From NCBI GenBank assembly GCA_030627145.1, contig DAOUSQ010000091.1, positions 1-5,145 on the forward strand: 5,145 bases of DNA. Reading direction: 5' to 3'. The notes below the pieces were generated by a model. It ran no database searches and was not told the origin of the DNA. It saw nothing but the letters and a program-made list of their open reading frames with translations. The DNA comes from Syntrophomonadaceae bacterium (GTDB taxonomy: Bacteria; Bacillota_B; Syntrophomonadia; Syntrophomonadales; Syntrophomonadaceae). Each line of letters starts with the position of its first letter. Within the stretch, counting starts at the first letter, position 1. Of this stretch, positions 1 through 5,145 are shown piece after piece. The translations under genes were made by a program, and so were the position numbers.

Positions 1-24
1 AAAATCCCCCAAAAACGGGGGATT
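1..24 (-). terminator. Intrinsic terminator of the CAU tRNA gene
   Basis: On the minus strand an 8-bp perfect stem (AATCCCCC paired with GGGGGATT, plus-strand 17-24 and 3-10) encloses the six-base loop GTTTTT and runs into at least four T at the window edge. The rest of the T tract may lie outside the window. The stem begins one base after the tRNA discriminator base, so the primary transcript has almost no trailer other than the hairpin itself. Confidence 0.85.
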
Positions 25-25
25 A

Positions 26-98
26 TGGGCCCACCAGGATTCGAACCTGGGACCAACCGGTTATGAGCCGGTGGCTCTTCCAACTGAGCTATAGGCCC
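26..98 (-). tRNA. tRNA with CAU anticodon (Ile2 or elongator Met)
   Basis: The 73-base minus-strand sequence folds as a complete cloverleaf. The acceptor stem GGGCCTA/TGGGCCC contains one T-G wobble. The D arm is GCTC/GAGC with an 8-base loop holding GG. The anticodon arm ACCGG-CTCATAA-CCGGT puts anticodon CAT at 65-63, and the T arm is CCAGG-TTCGAAT-CCTGG. The discriminator is A and no CCA is encoded. Initiator Met is unlikely because the first acceptor pair is a normal G-C and the anticodon stem lacks the three consecutive G-C pairs of initiators. The GGGCC acceptor end and CGGCTCATAACCG anticodon arm look, from memory, more like bacterial Ile2 (CAU changed to lysidine-AU by TilS, reading AUA) than Bacillus elongator Met. 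Sequence reading alone does not settle which. It has its own promoter at 155-127. Confidence 0.95.
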
Positions 99-126
99 TT
101 AAATACTCTAAAACCCCGCAAGAGTT

Positions 127-155
127 AGTATATTAAATATCTCTAAAAAGGTCAA
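127..155 (-). promoter_or_regulatory. Sigma-A promoter of the CAU tRNA gene
   Basis: The minus strand shows TTGACC (155-150), a 17-base spacer, then TATACT (132-127). This is one mismatch from consensus in each hexamer at the optimal spacing. Initiation would be expected near 120, leaving a leader of roughly 20 bases before the tRNA 5' end at 98. It sits just downstream of the tRNA-Asn terminator, so this tRNA is a separate transcription unit. Confidence 0.85.
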
Positions 156-190
156 TAGTAAATCTCTAATATTTGCGGAATTTATTTGAA

Positions 191-222
191 TTAAAAAGCG
201 GTAACTTTTGAGGGTTACCGCT
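191..222 (-). terminator. Intrinsic terminator of tRNA-Asn
   Basis: On the minus strand the perfect 9-bp stem AGCGGTAAC/GTTACCGCT (222-214 with 205-197) encloses an 8-base loop and ends in TTTTTAA. It begins about 11 bases after the encoded CCA of tRNA-Asn and separates that gene from the downstream CAU tRNA. Confidence 0.9.
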
Positions 223-233
223 CAAATTTACAC

Positions 234-308
234 TGGCTCCCCGAGTAGGATTCGAACCTACAACCCTCCGGTTAACAGCCGGATGCTCTACCGTTGAGCT
301 ATCGAGGA
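234..308 (-). tRNA. tRNA-Asn (GUU anticodon)
   Basis: The minus strand folds as a complete cloverleaf. The acceptor stem TCCTCGA/TCGGGGA contains one T-G wobble. The D arm is GCTC/GAGC. The anticodon loop CTGTTAA puts anticodon GTT at 276-274, with a CCGG/CCGG anticodon stem. The T arm is GTAGG-TTCGAAT-CCTAC. The discriminator is G, as expected for tRNA-Asn, and CCA is encoded at 236-234, unlike in the neighbouring CAU tRNA. It is flanked by its own perfect consensus promoter (354-326) and a strong terminator (222-191), so it is an independent unit after rpoD. Readthrough from rpoD cannot be excluded because no clear terminator lies between them. Confidence 0.97.
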
Positions 309-325
309 ATGTCCCAACGAAAGAT

Positions 326-354
326 ATTATATATCGCTATTGCCTGCTTGTCAA
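326..354 (-). promoter_or_regulatory. Perfect consensus sigma-A promoter of tRNA-Asn
   Basis: The minus strand shows TTGACA (354-349), a 17-base spacer, then TATAAT (331-326). Both hexamers match consensus exactly. An AT-rich stretch lies upstream and could act as an UP element, although that is inference. Transcription should start near 319, about ten bases before the tRNA 5' end. Confidence 0.92.
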
Positions 355-386
355 GATGACATTATCAAATATGGCGATTTATTAAC

Positions 387-405
387 GAGTAGACTTTCGT
401 CTCTC
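387..405 (-). other. Small hairpin after rpoD (GNRA-type loop)
   Basis: Downstream of the rpoD stop the minus strand reads GAG-AGAC-GAAA-GTCT-A-CTC. This is a 7-bp stem with one bulged A closed by a GAAA tetraloop. It is followed by GTTAATAAATC rather than a T tract, so it does not look like an intrinsic terminator. It may stabilise or mark the 3' end of the rpoD message, but no function can be shown. It partly overlaps degenerate copies of a 7-base repeat. Confidence 0.35.
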
Positions 406-410
406 ACCTT

Positions 411-424
411 TTACGTCTTACGTC
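411..424. repeat. Tandem 7-base repeat TTACGTC x2
   Basis: Two exact adjacent copies of TTACGTC (GACGTAA on the minus strand) lie directly after the rpoD stop codon. A related TTTCGTC occurs at 395-401. It may be the remnant of a longer heptamer array. With only two perfect copies, chance is a serious alternative. Confidence 0.4.
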
Positions 425-1504
425 CTATTCAATATAGTCTTTGAGCTTCTTACTGCGAGAAGGGTGTCTGAGTTTTCTCAAGGCCTTGGCTTCTATCTGT
501 CTTATTCTTTCCCTAGTAACTCCAAACTCCTGTCCCACTTCCTCAAGTGTCCTGGGTCTTCCATCATCCAGGCCAAACCTTAATTTAAGAACCTTTGCTT
601 CCCTTTCAGTAAGAGTATTCAATATTCTATCCAGGTGTTCTCGCAATAGAACAAACGAAGCTGATTCTTCCGGAGATTCTGCATCTTCATCAGTAATAAA
701 ATCACCCAGGTGGCTATCGTCTTCCTCCCCAATAGGGGTTTCGAGCGAAACTGGTTCCTGAGCTACTTTCATTATTTCAATTACTCTATCTACTGGAATA
801 TCCATTTCATCTGCTATTTCAGCCGGTACAGGTTCTCTCCCCAGTATCTGCAGTAAACTTCTCTGAACCCGTGATAATTTATTTATCGTTTCTACCATAT
901 GCACTGGAATTCTAATAGTCCGTGCCTGGTCAGCTATCGCCCTGGTTATCGCCTGTCTTATCCACCAGGTAGCATAAGTGCTAAATTTATATCCTCTCCG
1001 GTAATCAAATTTTTCCACGGCCTTCATAAGCCCTAAATTACCTTCCTGGATAAGGTCGAGAAATAACATACCTCTTCCAACATAACGTTTAGCAATACTT
1101 ACAACCAGGCGGAGGTTAGCCTCAACTAGTTTCCGCCTTGCCTCCTCCTGTCCAGCCTCTATCCTCTGGGCAAGATCTACTTCTTCAGATGCAGTAAGTA
1201 AACGCACTCTCCCGATTTCTTTCAGGTACATTCGAACCGGGTCATCAATTTCTATTCCGTCAGGAATGACGACTTCTTCAGTCTCAATGTTTTCCTGTTC
1301 GTTTTCCTCATCATCAGCTTCATTTTCTGTTTTTACGTGTATACCCAACGATTGAAGATGTTCATATATATCATCTATCTGATTGGCCTCCAGGTGGAAA
1401 CCCTGTAAATCATTCGTAATTTCCTGATAGGTTAAGTTCCCTTTTTTCTTTCCCTTTTCAGCCAAAACACTTATTGATTCTGCAAGTTTTTTATCCAGTT
1501 TCAT
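425..1504 (-). CDS. rpoD: RNA polymerase primary sigma factor RpoD (SigA)
   Basis: This is the primary sigma-70 factor, which directs core RNA polymerase to housekeeping promoters. The 359 residues are normal for the short Firmicutes form. Residues 1-55 fit a region 1.1 domain, followed by an acidic linker (about 58-78). Region 1.2 spans about 88-118 ([13 protein letters not shown]). Region 2 spans about 122-192, with [10 protein letters not shown] at 150-159 and the -10-reading [10 protein letters not shown] at 177-186. Region 3 spans about 201-277. Region 4 spans about 290-346, with the -35-reading helix-turn-helix at 319-345 ([20 protein letters not shown]). The ATG at 1504 is preceded by AGGAGG at 1519-1514 and overlaps the end of dnaG by 14 bases, suggesting translational coupling. 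A run of ten G lies across the Shine-Dalgarno-to-ATG spacer, which is unusual for an essential gene. No clear terminator follows. Confidence 0.98.
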   Translation of the reverse strand: MKLDKKLAESISVLAEKGKKKGNLTYQEITNDLQGFHLEANQIDDIYEHLQSLGIHVKTENEADDEENEQENIETEEVVIPDGIEIDDPVRMYLKEIGRVRLLTASEEVDLAQRIEAGQEEARRKLVEANLRLVVSIAKRYVGRGMLFLDLIQEGNLGLMKAVEKFDYRRGYKFSTYATWWIRQAITRAIADQARTIRIPVHMVETINKLSRVQRSLLQILGREPVPAEIADEMDIPVDRVIEIMKVAQEPVSLETPIGEEDDSHLGDFITDEDAESPEESASFVLLREHLDRILNTLTEREAKVLKLRFGLDDGRPRTLEEVGQEFGVTRERIRQIEAKALRKLRHPSRSKKLKDYIE

Positions 1505-3281
1505 TCCCCCCCCCCTCCTGGGTGTTATTTAAGAATGTATCTAGATTTAGAATAAATTTTAACAAATTGTCAAAATCCCCTTTATCTTTAAGCATATTTA
1601 GATTTCGATATATATTACGCCAATGCGATTTCCACTTAAGTAGTTTAACTTTATTGATAAATTCTTCTAGTTCAATATCTGTTAACTGAATACCTTCTTC
1701 TATCAACAAAACTATTTTTGCTAATGAAGCCCCCAGCCCTTTCCTGGAAGCAACCCGTCCTAGATTTTGTAGATTATTATCTTCCGGTTCCACAAGTTCC
1801 TCATATAATTGTGCCAGAGCCTTATATTCGGGCCTGGCGAAAAAAGTAAGTCCAATTGCCTGTTTAACCTTTTTAAAAACCTCTTTATTGTTAAGCATAG
1901 CTGCCAATATTTTCTCTTCTAAGCTATAATTGCCGTATTTTATATTATCCCTTACTATTTCAGTTTTATTCCTTTTTATACCTTTTTTCTTCTGTTTTGG
2001 TGGATTAAACTCCCTGTATATTAAATTCTCTTCAAGTTGAAGTTTTTGAGCAAGGATTTTTGTGTAGTAATCTTTTTCCAGTTCACTGTTTAACAGGGTT
2101 ATGTCTCCCTTTAAAGAATTTAATATTCGAATTTTGCTCTCTAAGTTAAGCACTTTTTCGTTATTAATATATCTATTTATCTTAAATTCTATATAACTTA
2201 TTTTATTATTCTTTATAAATTGCAAAAATTCCTCTTTTTTAGAAGAATCTAAATATTCATCAGGATCTTTACCACCCGGAAGAGTTACTACCGACACTTT
2301 AAGCCCCTCTTCAGTAAGAATATTTATGGCTCTCATTGTTTCCCTCTGTCCTGCTTCATCGCCATCATATAAAATCAGAACCTTTTCAGTGTACCTCCCC
2401 AGGAGTTTTGCCTGTTCCCTGGTAAATGCAGTACCCAGAGAAGCAACAGTATTCTTAATATCTGCCTGATATAATCTAATACAATCCATGTAGCCTTCAA
2501 CTAATATGGCCTCATTATTCTTTCGGATAATATCACGAGCCTGAAAAAGTCCATATAATGTCTTTCGTTTAGAAAAAATCTCTGTCTCTGGCGTATTCAA
2601 ATATTTAGGAATTCCATCATCTAGGACTCTGCCTCCAAATCCTATAATTTCCCCATTATAGTGATAAATAGGAAACATTATCCGTTTTCTAAATAAATCA
2701 TAAAATCTATTCTTATTTTCATTACGTTTTATTAGTCCCGATAGTTTTACGTGTTTTTCTAAAAACCCTTTTCTAAGAAGATATTCTTCAAGTCCTGTCC
2801 AACTATCCAGAGCATATCCCAACTGGAAAGTTTTTATGGTCGGTGCATCTATTCCGCGTTTCTTTAAATATTCCCTGGCAGTTTGAGCTTGATTGCTCAA
2901 TAAAACCTGGTTGAAAAAATCTGCTGCTGCCTGGTTTACTTCAATAATTTTTTTTCTTTCACTTGACTGCTTATTATTACTGGAACTAATAAGCTGTATT
3001 CCCGCCCTGGAAGCCAGCAGCTCAACGGCTTCTTTAAATTCAATTCCCTCTCGTTTCATTACAAAAGAAAAAATATCCCCACCAGTATGGCACCCAAAAC
3101 AATAAAACATATTTTTGTCTGGAGTAACACTAAATGATGGAGTTTTTTCCTGATGAAAAGGACATAATCCCCAGTAACGATTACCCTTGCGATTCAGGTT
3201 AACAGTTTCTGATATTATATCTACTATATCCAGCCGTGATTCTATATCACGAAGAAGTTGATCATCATAGTACCTTCTCAT
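1491..3281 (-). CDS. dnaG: DNA primase DnaG
   Basis: Primase makes the RNA primers for Okazaki fragments and for the leading strand, working with the replicative helicase. Numbering from the ATG at 3281 gives 596 residues, a normal length. An N-terminal CHC2 zinc finger (C40-x2-H43, C61-x2-C64) is followed by the primase core motif GFGGR at 214-218. A TOPRIM domain carries EGYMD (262-266, catalytic Glu) and DGDEAG (306-311, metal-binding Asp), then GKDPDEYL (337-344). A lysine-rich linker at about 428-440 leads to a poorly conserved C-terminal helicase-binding domain from about 452. A GTG at 3290 would add three residues, but it lies inside the likely Shine-Dalgarno AGGTGA (3292-3287), so the ATG five bases beyond that motif is preferred. 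It follows dgt without a terminator and overlaps rpoD, so co-transcription is likely. The last codons run through the ten-G tract. Confidence 0.97.
   Translation of the reverse strand: MRRYYDDQLLRDIESRLDIVDIISETVNLNRKGNRYWGLCPFHQEKTPSFSVTPDKNMFYCFGCHTGGDIFSFVMKREGIEFKEAVELLASRAGIQLISSSNNKQSSERKKIIEVNQAAADFFNQVLLSNQAQTAREYLKKRGIDAPTIKTFQLGYALDSWTGLEEYLLRKGFLEKHVKLSGLIKRNENKNRFYDLFRKRIMFPIYHYNGEIIGFGGRVLDDGIPKYLNTPETEIFSKRKTLYGLFQARDIIRKNNEAILVEGYMDCIRLYQADIKNTVASLGTAFTREQAKLLGRYTEKVLILYDGDEAGQRETMRAINILTEEGLKVSVVTLPGGKDPDEYLDSSKKEEFLQFIKNNKISYIEFKINRYINNEKVLNLESKIRILNSLKGDITLLNSELEKDYYTKILAQKLQLEENLIYREFNPPKQKKKGIKRNKTEIVRDNIKYGNYSLEEKILAAMLNNKEVFKKVKQAIGLTFFARPEYKALAQLYEELVEPEDNNLQNLGRVASRKGLGASLAKIVLLIEEGIQLTDIELEEFINKVKLLKWKSHWRNIYRNLNMLKDKGDFDNLLKFILNLDTFLNNTQEGGGNETG
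1506..1515. repeat. Homopolymer run of ten G (minus strand) at the dnaG-rpoD junction
   Basis: Ten consecutive C on the plus strand are ten G in the mRNA sense. The run begins inside the rpoD Shine-Dalgarno sequence (AGGAGG, 1519-1514) and ends one base before its ATG. It is also translated in dnaG, giving the last G of a GAG codon and three GGG glycine codons. Such mononucleotide tracts are prone to slippage in replication and to miscalling in sequencing. The effects of length changes are worked out in the findings. Confidence 0.95.
1545..1573 (-). promoter_or_regulatory. Possible internal promoter for rpoD inside dnaG
   Basis: The minus strand has an exact TTGACA (1573-1568), a 17-base spacer, and CTAAAT (1550-1545), about 40 bases upstream of the rpoD ATG. 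The -35 is perfect but the -10 matches only three of six positions (AAT), so this is a weak candidate. Internal promoters that uncouple rpoD from dnaG are known in other bacteria, so the position is sensible. Chance occurrence in AT-rich coding sequence is equally possible. Confidence 0.25.
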
Positions 3282-3295
3282 TACCTTCACCTACT

Positions 3296-3322
3296 ATTCT
3301 ATGTTTATCGCAAAAATCCTTC
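3296..3322 (-). promoter_or_regulatory. Possible sigma-H-type promoter before dnaG
   Basis: In the 89-base dgt-dnaG gap the minus strand reads GAAGGATTT (3322-3314), 11 bases, then ATAGAAT (3302-3296). This fits the Bacillus sigma-H pattern RnAGGAwWW-N11-12-RnnGAAT. The Bacillus rpoD operon is known to have a sigma-H promoter. Against it, the predicted start (about 3289) falls inside the dnaG Shine-Dalgarno, so such a transcript would serve mainly rpoD. The same gap has an isolated TTGACA (3343-3338) with no good -10 partner. Confidence 0.3.
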
Positions 3323-3370
3323 TAAATATACGAACTTTGTCAAAATATATGTAATTAGACATCTTGATTC

Positions 3371-4456
3371 TTAACTTCCATTTGTTTTATCATCAAGCAT
3401 AAGTGTTTTTTGAGCATTAGGTACAAGGGACCGGGGTATATAAATATCCTGAAATACAGATATACAATAGGCATCACTCATCCCTGATATATAATCGACT
3501 ACAGCTCTTTCTATTCCCTCTTCATCAGCTATCTGCTGGAAAAGAGGACTCATTTTGTGGGGATTCTTTTTATAATAGTTAAATAAGTGTTCAATAATAA
3601 ACGTAGCTCTACTTCGTTCAGCCTGACATACAGGTCCTTTATAAATAGTCTCAAACATGTATTCACGCAAACCCCTTAATGCACCTTCTACCCTGGAACT
3701 GGGTTCCACTACCAGTTTTCCATTTTCCTGTAGTAATTTCTTAGTATGATAAATAGTATCAGTAACCAGGGTAGCTATTCTTTTACTATGCGTGTACCCC
3801 AGTATATCCAGATATTGATCCGGTATCTCTGCTAGAGAAAGCAATCCAGCCCTTATAGAATCATCAATATCATGCTGCACATAGGCTATTTTATCACTTA
3901 AACGAATAACCTGTCCTTCCATGGTATATGCTCTTTCTTTACTGGTTCCATAACCACTGTGATGTAGTACTCCATTAAGTACTTCTTTGCTTAAGTTCAA
4001 TCCACTTCGTCCTTTATGCTGTTCTACCCTGGTTAAAACACGAATACTGTTTTCGTTGTGTCTAAATCCTGTAGAAACGAGTTTATCAAGTATTTGTTCA
4101 CCCGCATGAGCAAAAGGAGTATGACCTACATCATGAGCAAGAGCAATAGCTTCAATTAAATCTATGTTCAAATTCAGTCCTGCCCCTATGGTTTTGGCAA
4201 TCTGGTTTACTTCCAGGGTATGGGTCAACCTGCTCCTATAATGATCACCTGGCGGAGCAATAAATACCTGTGTTTTATGTTTTAATCGCCGGAAAGATTT
4301 CGAATGTACTACTCTATCCCGATCAACCATAAAACAAGTACGAATTGGGTCCGGTTTTTCATCTATTTCTCTTCCTCTGGATTTAACAGCCAGGGTAGCA
4401 TAAGGACTGAGTAACGCTCTTTCTCTGCTCTCAATTTCATCCCTGATTGTCGCCAT
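3371..4456 (-). CDS. dgt: Deoxyguanosinetriphosphate triphosphohydrolase-like protein (HD domain)
   Basis: dGTPase-family enzymes cleave dNTPs, classically dGTP, to the deoxynucleoside and tripolyphosphate, so they affect dNTP pools in the cytoplasm. The 361 residues include the family N-terminal stretch FRRLKHKTQVF (55-65). The HD metal site is RLTHTLEV with H79, AHDVGHTPFAHAGE (107-120) with H108-D109 and H117, and the D188 segment SDKIAYVQHDIDD (187-199). The family RHNE motif is at 132-135. All catalytic residues are present. The exact substrate cannot be read from sequence, because many clostridial members are only dGTPase-like. The ATG at 4456 follows GGGGTGA (4469-4463) by six bases, a good Shine-Dalgarno. 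It stands first in the probable dgt-dnaG-rpoD operon, with a candidate promoter at 4538-4511 and an upstream terminator insulating it from the flavoprotein gene. Confidence 0.95.
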   Translation of the reverse strand: MATIRDEIESRERALLSPYATLAVKSRGREIDEKPDPIRTCFMVDRDRVVHSKSFRRLKHKTQVFIAPPGDHYRSRLTHTLEVNQIAKTIGAGLNLNIDLIEAIALAHDVGHTPFAHAGEQILDKLVSTGFRHNENSIRVLTRVEQHKGRSGLNLSKEVLNGVLHHSGYGTSKERAYTMEGQVIRLSDKIAYVQHDIDDSIRAGLLSLAEIPDQYLDILGYTHSKRIATLVTDTIYHTKKLLQENGKLVVEPSSRVEGALRGLREYMFETIYKGPVCQAERSRATFIIEHLFNYYKKNPHKMSPLFQQIADEEGIERAVVDYISGMSDAYCISVFQDIYIPRSLVPNAQKTLMLDDKTNGS

Positions 4457-4476
4457 TATTATTCACCCCGACTTAA

Positions 4477-4491
4477 GCCTGACACCCAGGC
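4477..4491 (-). other. Small hairpin in the dgt leader
   Basis: The minus strand reads GCCTG-GGTGT-CAGGC, a 5-bp perfect stem with a five-base loop. It lies between the candidate promoter and the dgt Shine-Dalgarno. It is preceded, not followed, by a T run, so on this strand it is not a terminator. It could be a leader structure or a small dispersed palindrome; nothing here shows which. Confidence 0.35.
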
Positions 4492-4510
4492 AAAAAAGTA
4501 ATAATGGGGA

Positions 4511-4538
4511 ATACTAAACTAATTAAAATAAATTTCAA
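4511..4538 (-). promoter_or_regulatory. Candidate sigma-A promoter of the dgt-dnaG-rpoD operon
   Basis: The minus strand shows TTGAAA (4538-4533), a 16-base spacer, then TAGTAT (4516-4511). The -35 matches five of six positions and the -10 four of six. It lies between the upstream gene's terminator and dgt, where an operon promoter is expected, and would give a leader of about 50 bases. The surrounding sequence is AT-rich, so other starts are possible. Confidence 0.45.
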
Positions 4539-4565
4539 AACTGCTCTCGAAGTACCATATTAAAC

Positions 4566-4595
4566 AAAAAATCCCCCGTTTTAGCCCAGGGATTT
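4566..4595 (-). terminator. Intrinsic terminator of the flavodoxin-fold gene
   Basis: On the minus strand AAATCCC (4595-4589) pairs with GGGATTT (4575-4569), extendable by a T-G wobble, around a loop of about a dozen bases, and is followed by a TTTTTT run. It lies about 40 bases after the stop codon at 4637. The plus strand has the same stem but a much weaker T tract, so the main direction is minus. It shares the 13-mer AATCCCCCGTTTT, in opposite orientation, with the terminator at 1-24. Confidence 0.8.
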
Positions 4596-4636
4596 AAGTT
4601 GATAAAATATTCTACAATAATGGAGAAAATACTACT

Positions 4637-5145
4637 TCATCGTTTTCTCAAATACCTGGTAGCTTCAGCAACTTCAAATATTCTTCTTGCCAGTATTCGG
4701 CAGCGGTTTATTGCATTTTCATCTTCCCAGGAAGGACGTTGAGCTGCTGCACCTATATGCCCACAATCATCTTCAAAATACCCATCTCCCACAACTATCA
4801 TTCCCTGAACCATTAACATATCATGTATAGCCCTTATTGTAGTTTCCTGCCCACCAAAACGTGATCCACCTACTGCCAGTGCTCCTCCGACAACATTTAA
4901 CAGTTTCTTCTTCGTCCTGAGAGACCGGCTTTTATCCCAGAACGCTTTCAATTGCGCGGAAACGGTCCCAAAATAAACCGGACTACCCATTATTAAACCA
5001 TCAGCTCTGGATATGAGATCAAATGCTTTAGCAATTTCTTTTCCTTCAAAACATTTGCCCGGACAAGGTGAAGCACAGGCCATACAAAAGGGATTTTTCT
5101 GGTCTTTTAATAATTGCTGACAGTGCAAAATCTCAGTAGCGGTCC
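4637..5145 (-). CDS. Flavodoxin-fold NADPH-dependent FMN reductase-like protein, N-terminus cut by window edge
   Basis: This is probably a cytoplasmic FMN-binding oxidoreductase; substrate and electron partner are unknown. There are 168 complete codons visible (counting from 5143), with the frame open to the edge. The first in-window start option (TTG at 5128) has no convincing ribosome site, so the true start lies outside and the N-terminal FMN phosphate-binding part of the fold is missing. Visible are a cysteine cluster C20-x2-C23-x3-C27-x3-C31, the second flavin loop GSPVYFG (53-59) with VSAQLKAFWDK (61-71), and the glycine-rich AVGGSRFGGQETT (90-102) typical of these flavoproteins. The four cysteines could bind an iron-sulfur cluster, as in iron-sulfur flavoproteins, but this is inference. 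It ends at a TGA at 4639-4637, followed by its own terminator, so it is not part of the dgt operon. Confidence 0.85.
   Translation of the reverse strand, partial: TATEILHCQQLLKDQKNPFCMACASPCPGKCFEGKEIAKAFDLISRADGLIMGSPVYFGTVSAQLKAFWDKSRSLRTKKKLLNVVGGALAVGGSRFGGQETTIRAIHDMLMVQGMIVVGDGYFEDDCGHIGAAAQRPSWEDENAINRCRILARRIFEVAEATRYLRKR

Noticed and set aside
387..405. Hairpin after rpoD as an intrinsic terminator
   Set aside because: The stem is short with a bulge and is followed by GTTAATAAATC, not a T tract.
441..761. Plus-strand open frame inside rpoD
   Set aside because: It lies wholly antisense to conserved RpoD regions 3-4, has no family resemblance and no upstream ribosome site; it is a shadow of the real gene.
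1474..1689. Plus-strand open frame across the dnaG-rpoD junction
   Set aside because: It is antisense to the dnaG C-terminus and rpoD start, has no recognisable domain, and runs through the poly-C tract by chance.
2893..3105. Plus-strand open frame within dnaG
   Set aside because: It is antisense to the zinc-finger and linker region of DnaG, and the hydrophobic composition is a by-product of the complementary codons.
3288..3290. GTG as the dnaG start
   Set aside because: The GTG is part of the AGGTGA motif that best serves as Shine-Dalgarno for the ATG at 3281, and no good ribosome site lies upstream of it.
3338..3343. TTGACA as a sigma-A -35 element before dnaG
   Set aside because: No hexamer at 15-19 bases downstream resembles TATAAT; at 17 bases it reads AGGATT.
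5126..5128. TTG as the true start of the flavodoxin-fold protein
   Set aside because: The frame stays open to the window edge and the flavodoxin fold would lack its first strand and phosphate-binding loop; truncation by the window is more likely.

Overview
The window reads as a housekeeping segment of a low-GC, Gram-positive-type genome, most likely a member of the Clostridia or a related anaerobic Firmicutes lineage. The reasons are the AT-rich sequence, the gene order dgt-dnaG-rpoD (a clostridial form of the macromolecular synthesis operon), strong GGTGA/AGGAGG ribosome binding sites, consensus sigma-A promoters, and hairpin-plus-T-tract terminators. The species cannot be named from this sequence. 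Every gene I can support lies on the minus strand, so transcription runs from the right edge to the left.

In transcription order: (1) 5145-4637 holds the C-terminal part of a flavodoxin-fold (NADPH-dependent FMN reductase-like) protein with a four-cysteine motif. It is cut by the window edge and followed by an intrinsic terminator at about 4595-4566. (2) A candidate promoter at 4538-4511 and a leader with a small hairpin precede dgt (4456-3371), an HD-domain dGTP triphosphohydrolase-like protein. (3) dnaG primase (3281-1491) follows after an 89-base gap with no terminator. (4) rpoD, the primary sigma factor (1504-425), overlaps the end of dnaG by 14 bases. (5) Two tRNA genes follow, each with its own near-perfect sigma-A promoter and its own terminator: tRNA-Asn(GUU) at 308-234 and a CAU-anticodon tRNA (Ile2 or elongator Met) at 98-26.

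Functionally, dgt, dnaG and rpoD link dNTP pool control, replication priming and core transcription in one probable operon. The tRNAs are independent units placed after it. The rpoD protein made here would itself recognise the two consensus tRNA promoters.

The most unusual feature is a run of ten G at the dnaG-rpoD junction. It lies between the rpoD Shine-Dalgarno core and its ATG and is also translated as glycines near the dnaG C-terminus. Loss of one G would fuse DnaG in frame to RpoD, and gain of one G would end DnaG at a TGA overlapping the rpoD ATG. I saw no mobile element, CRISPR array, phage gene or clearly novel system.
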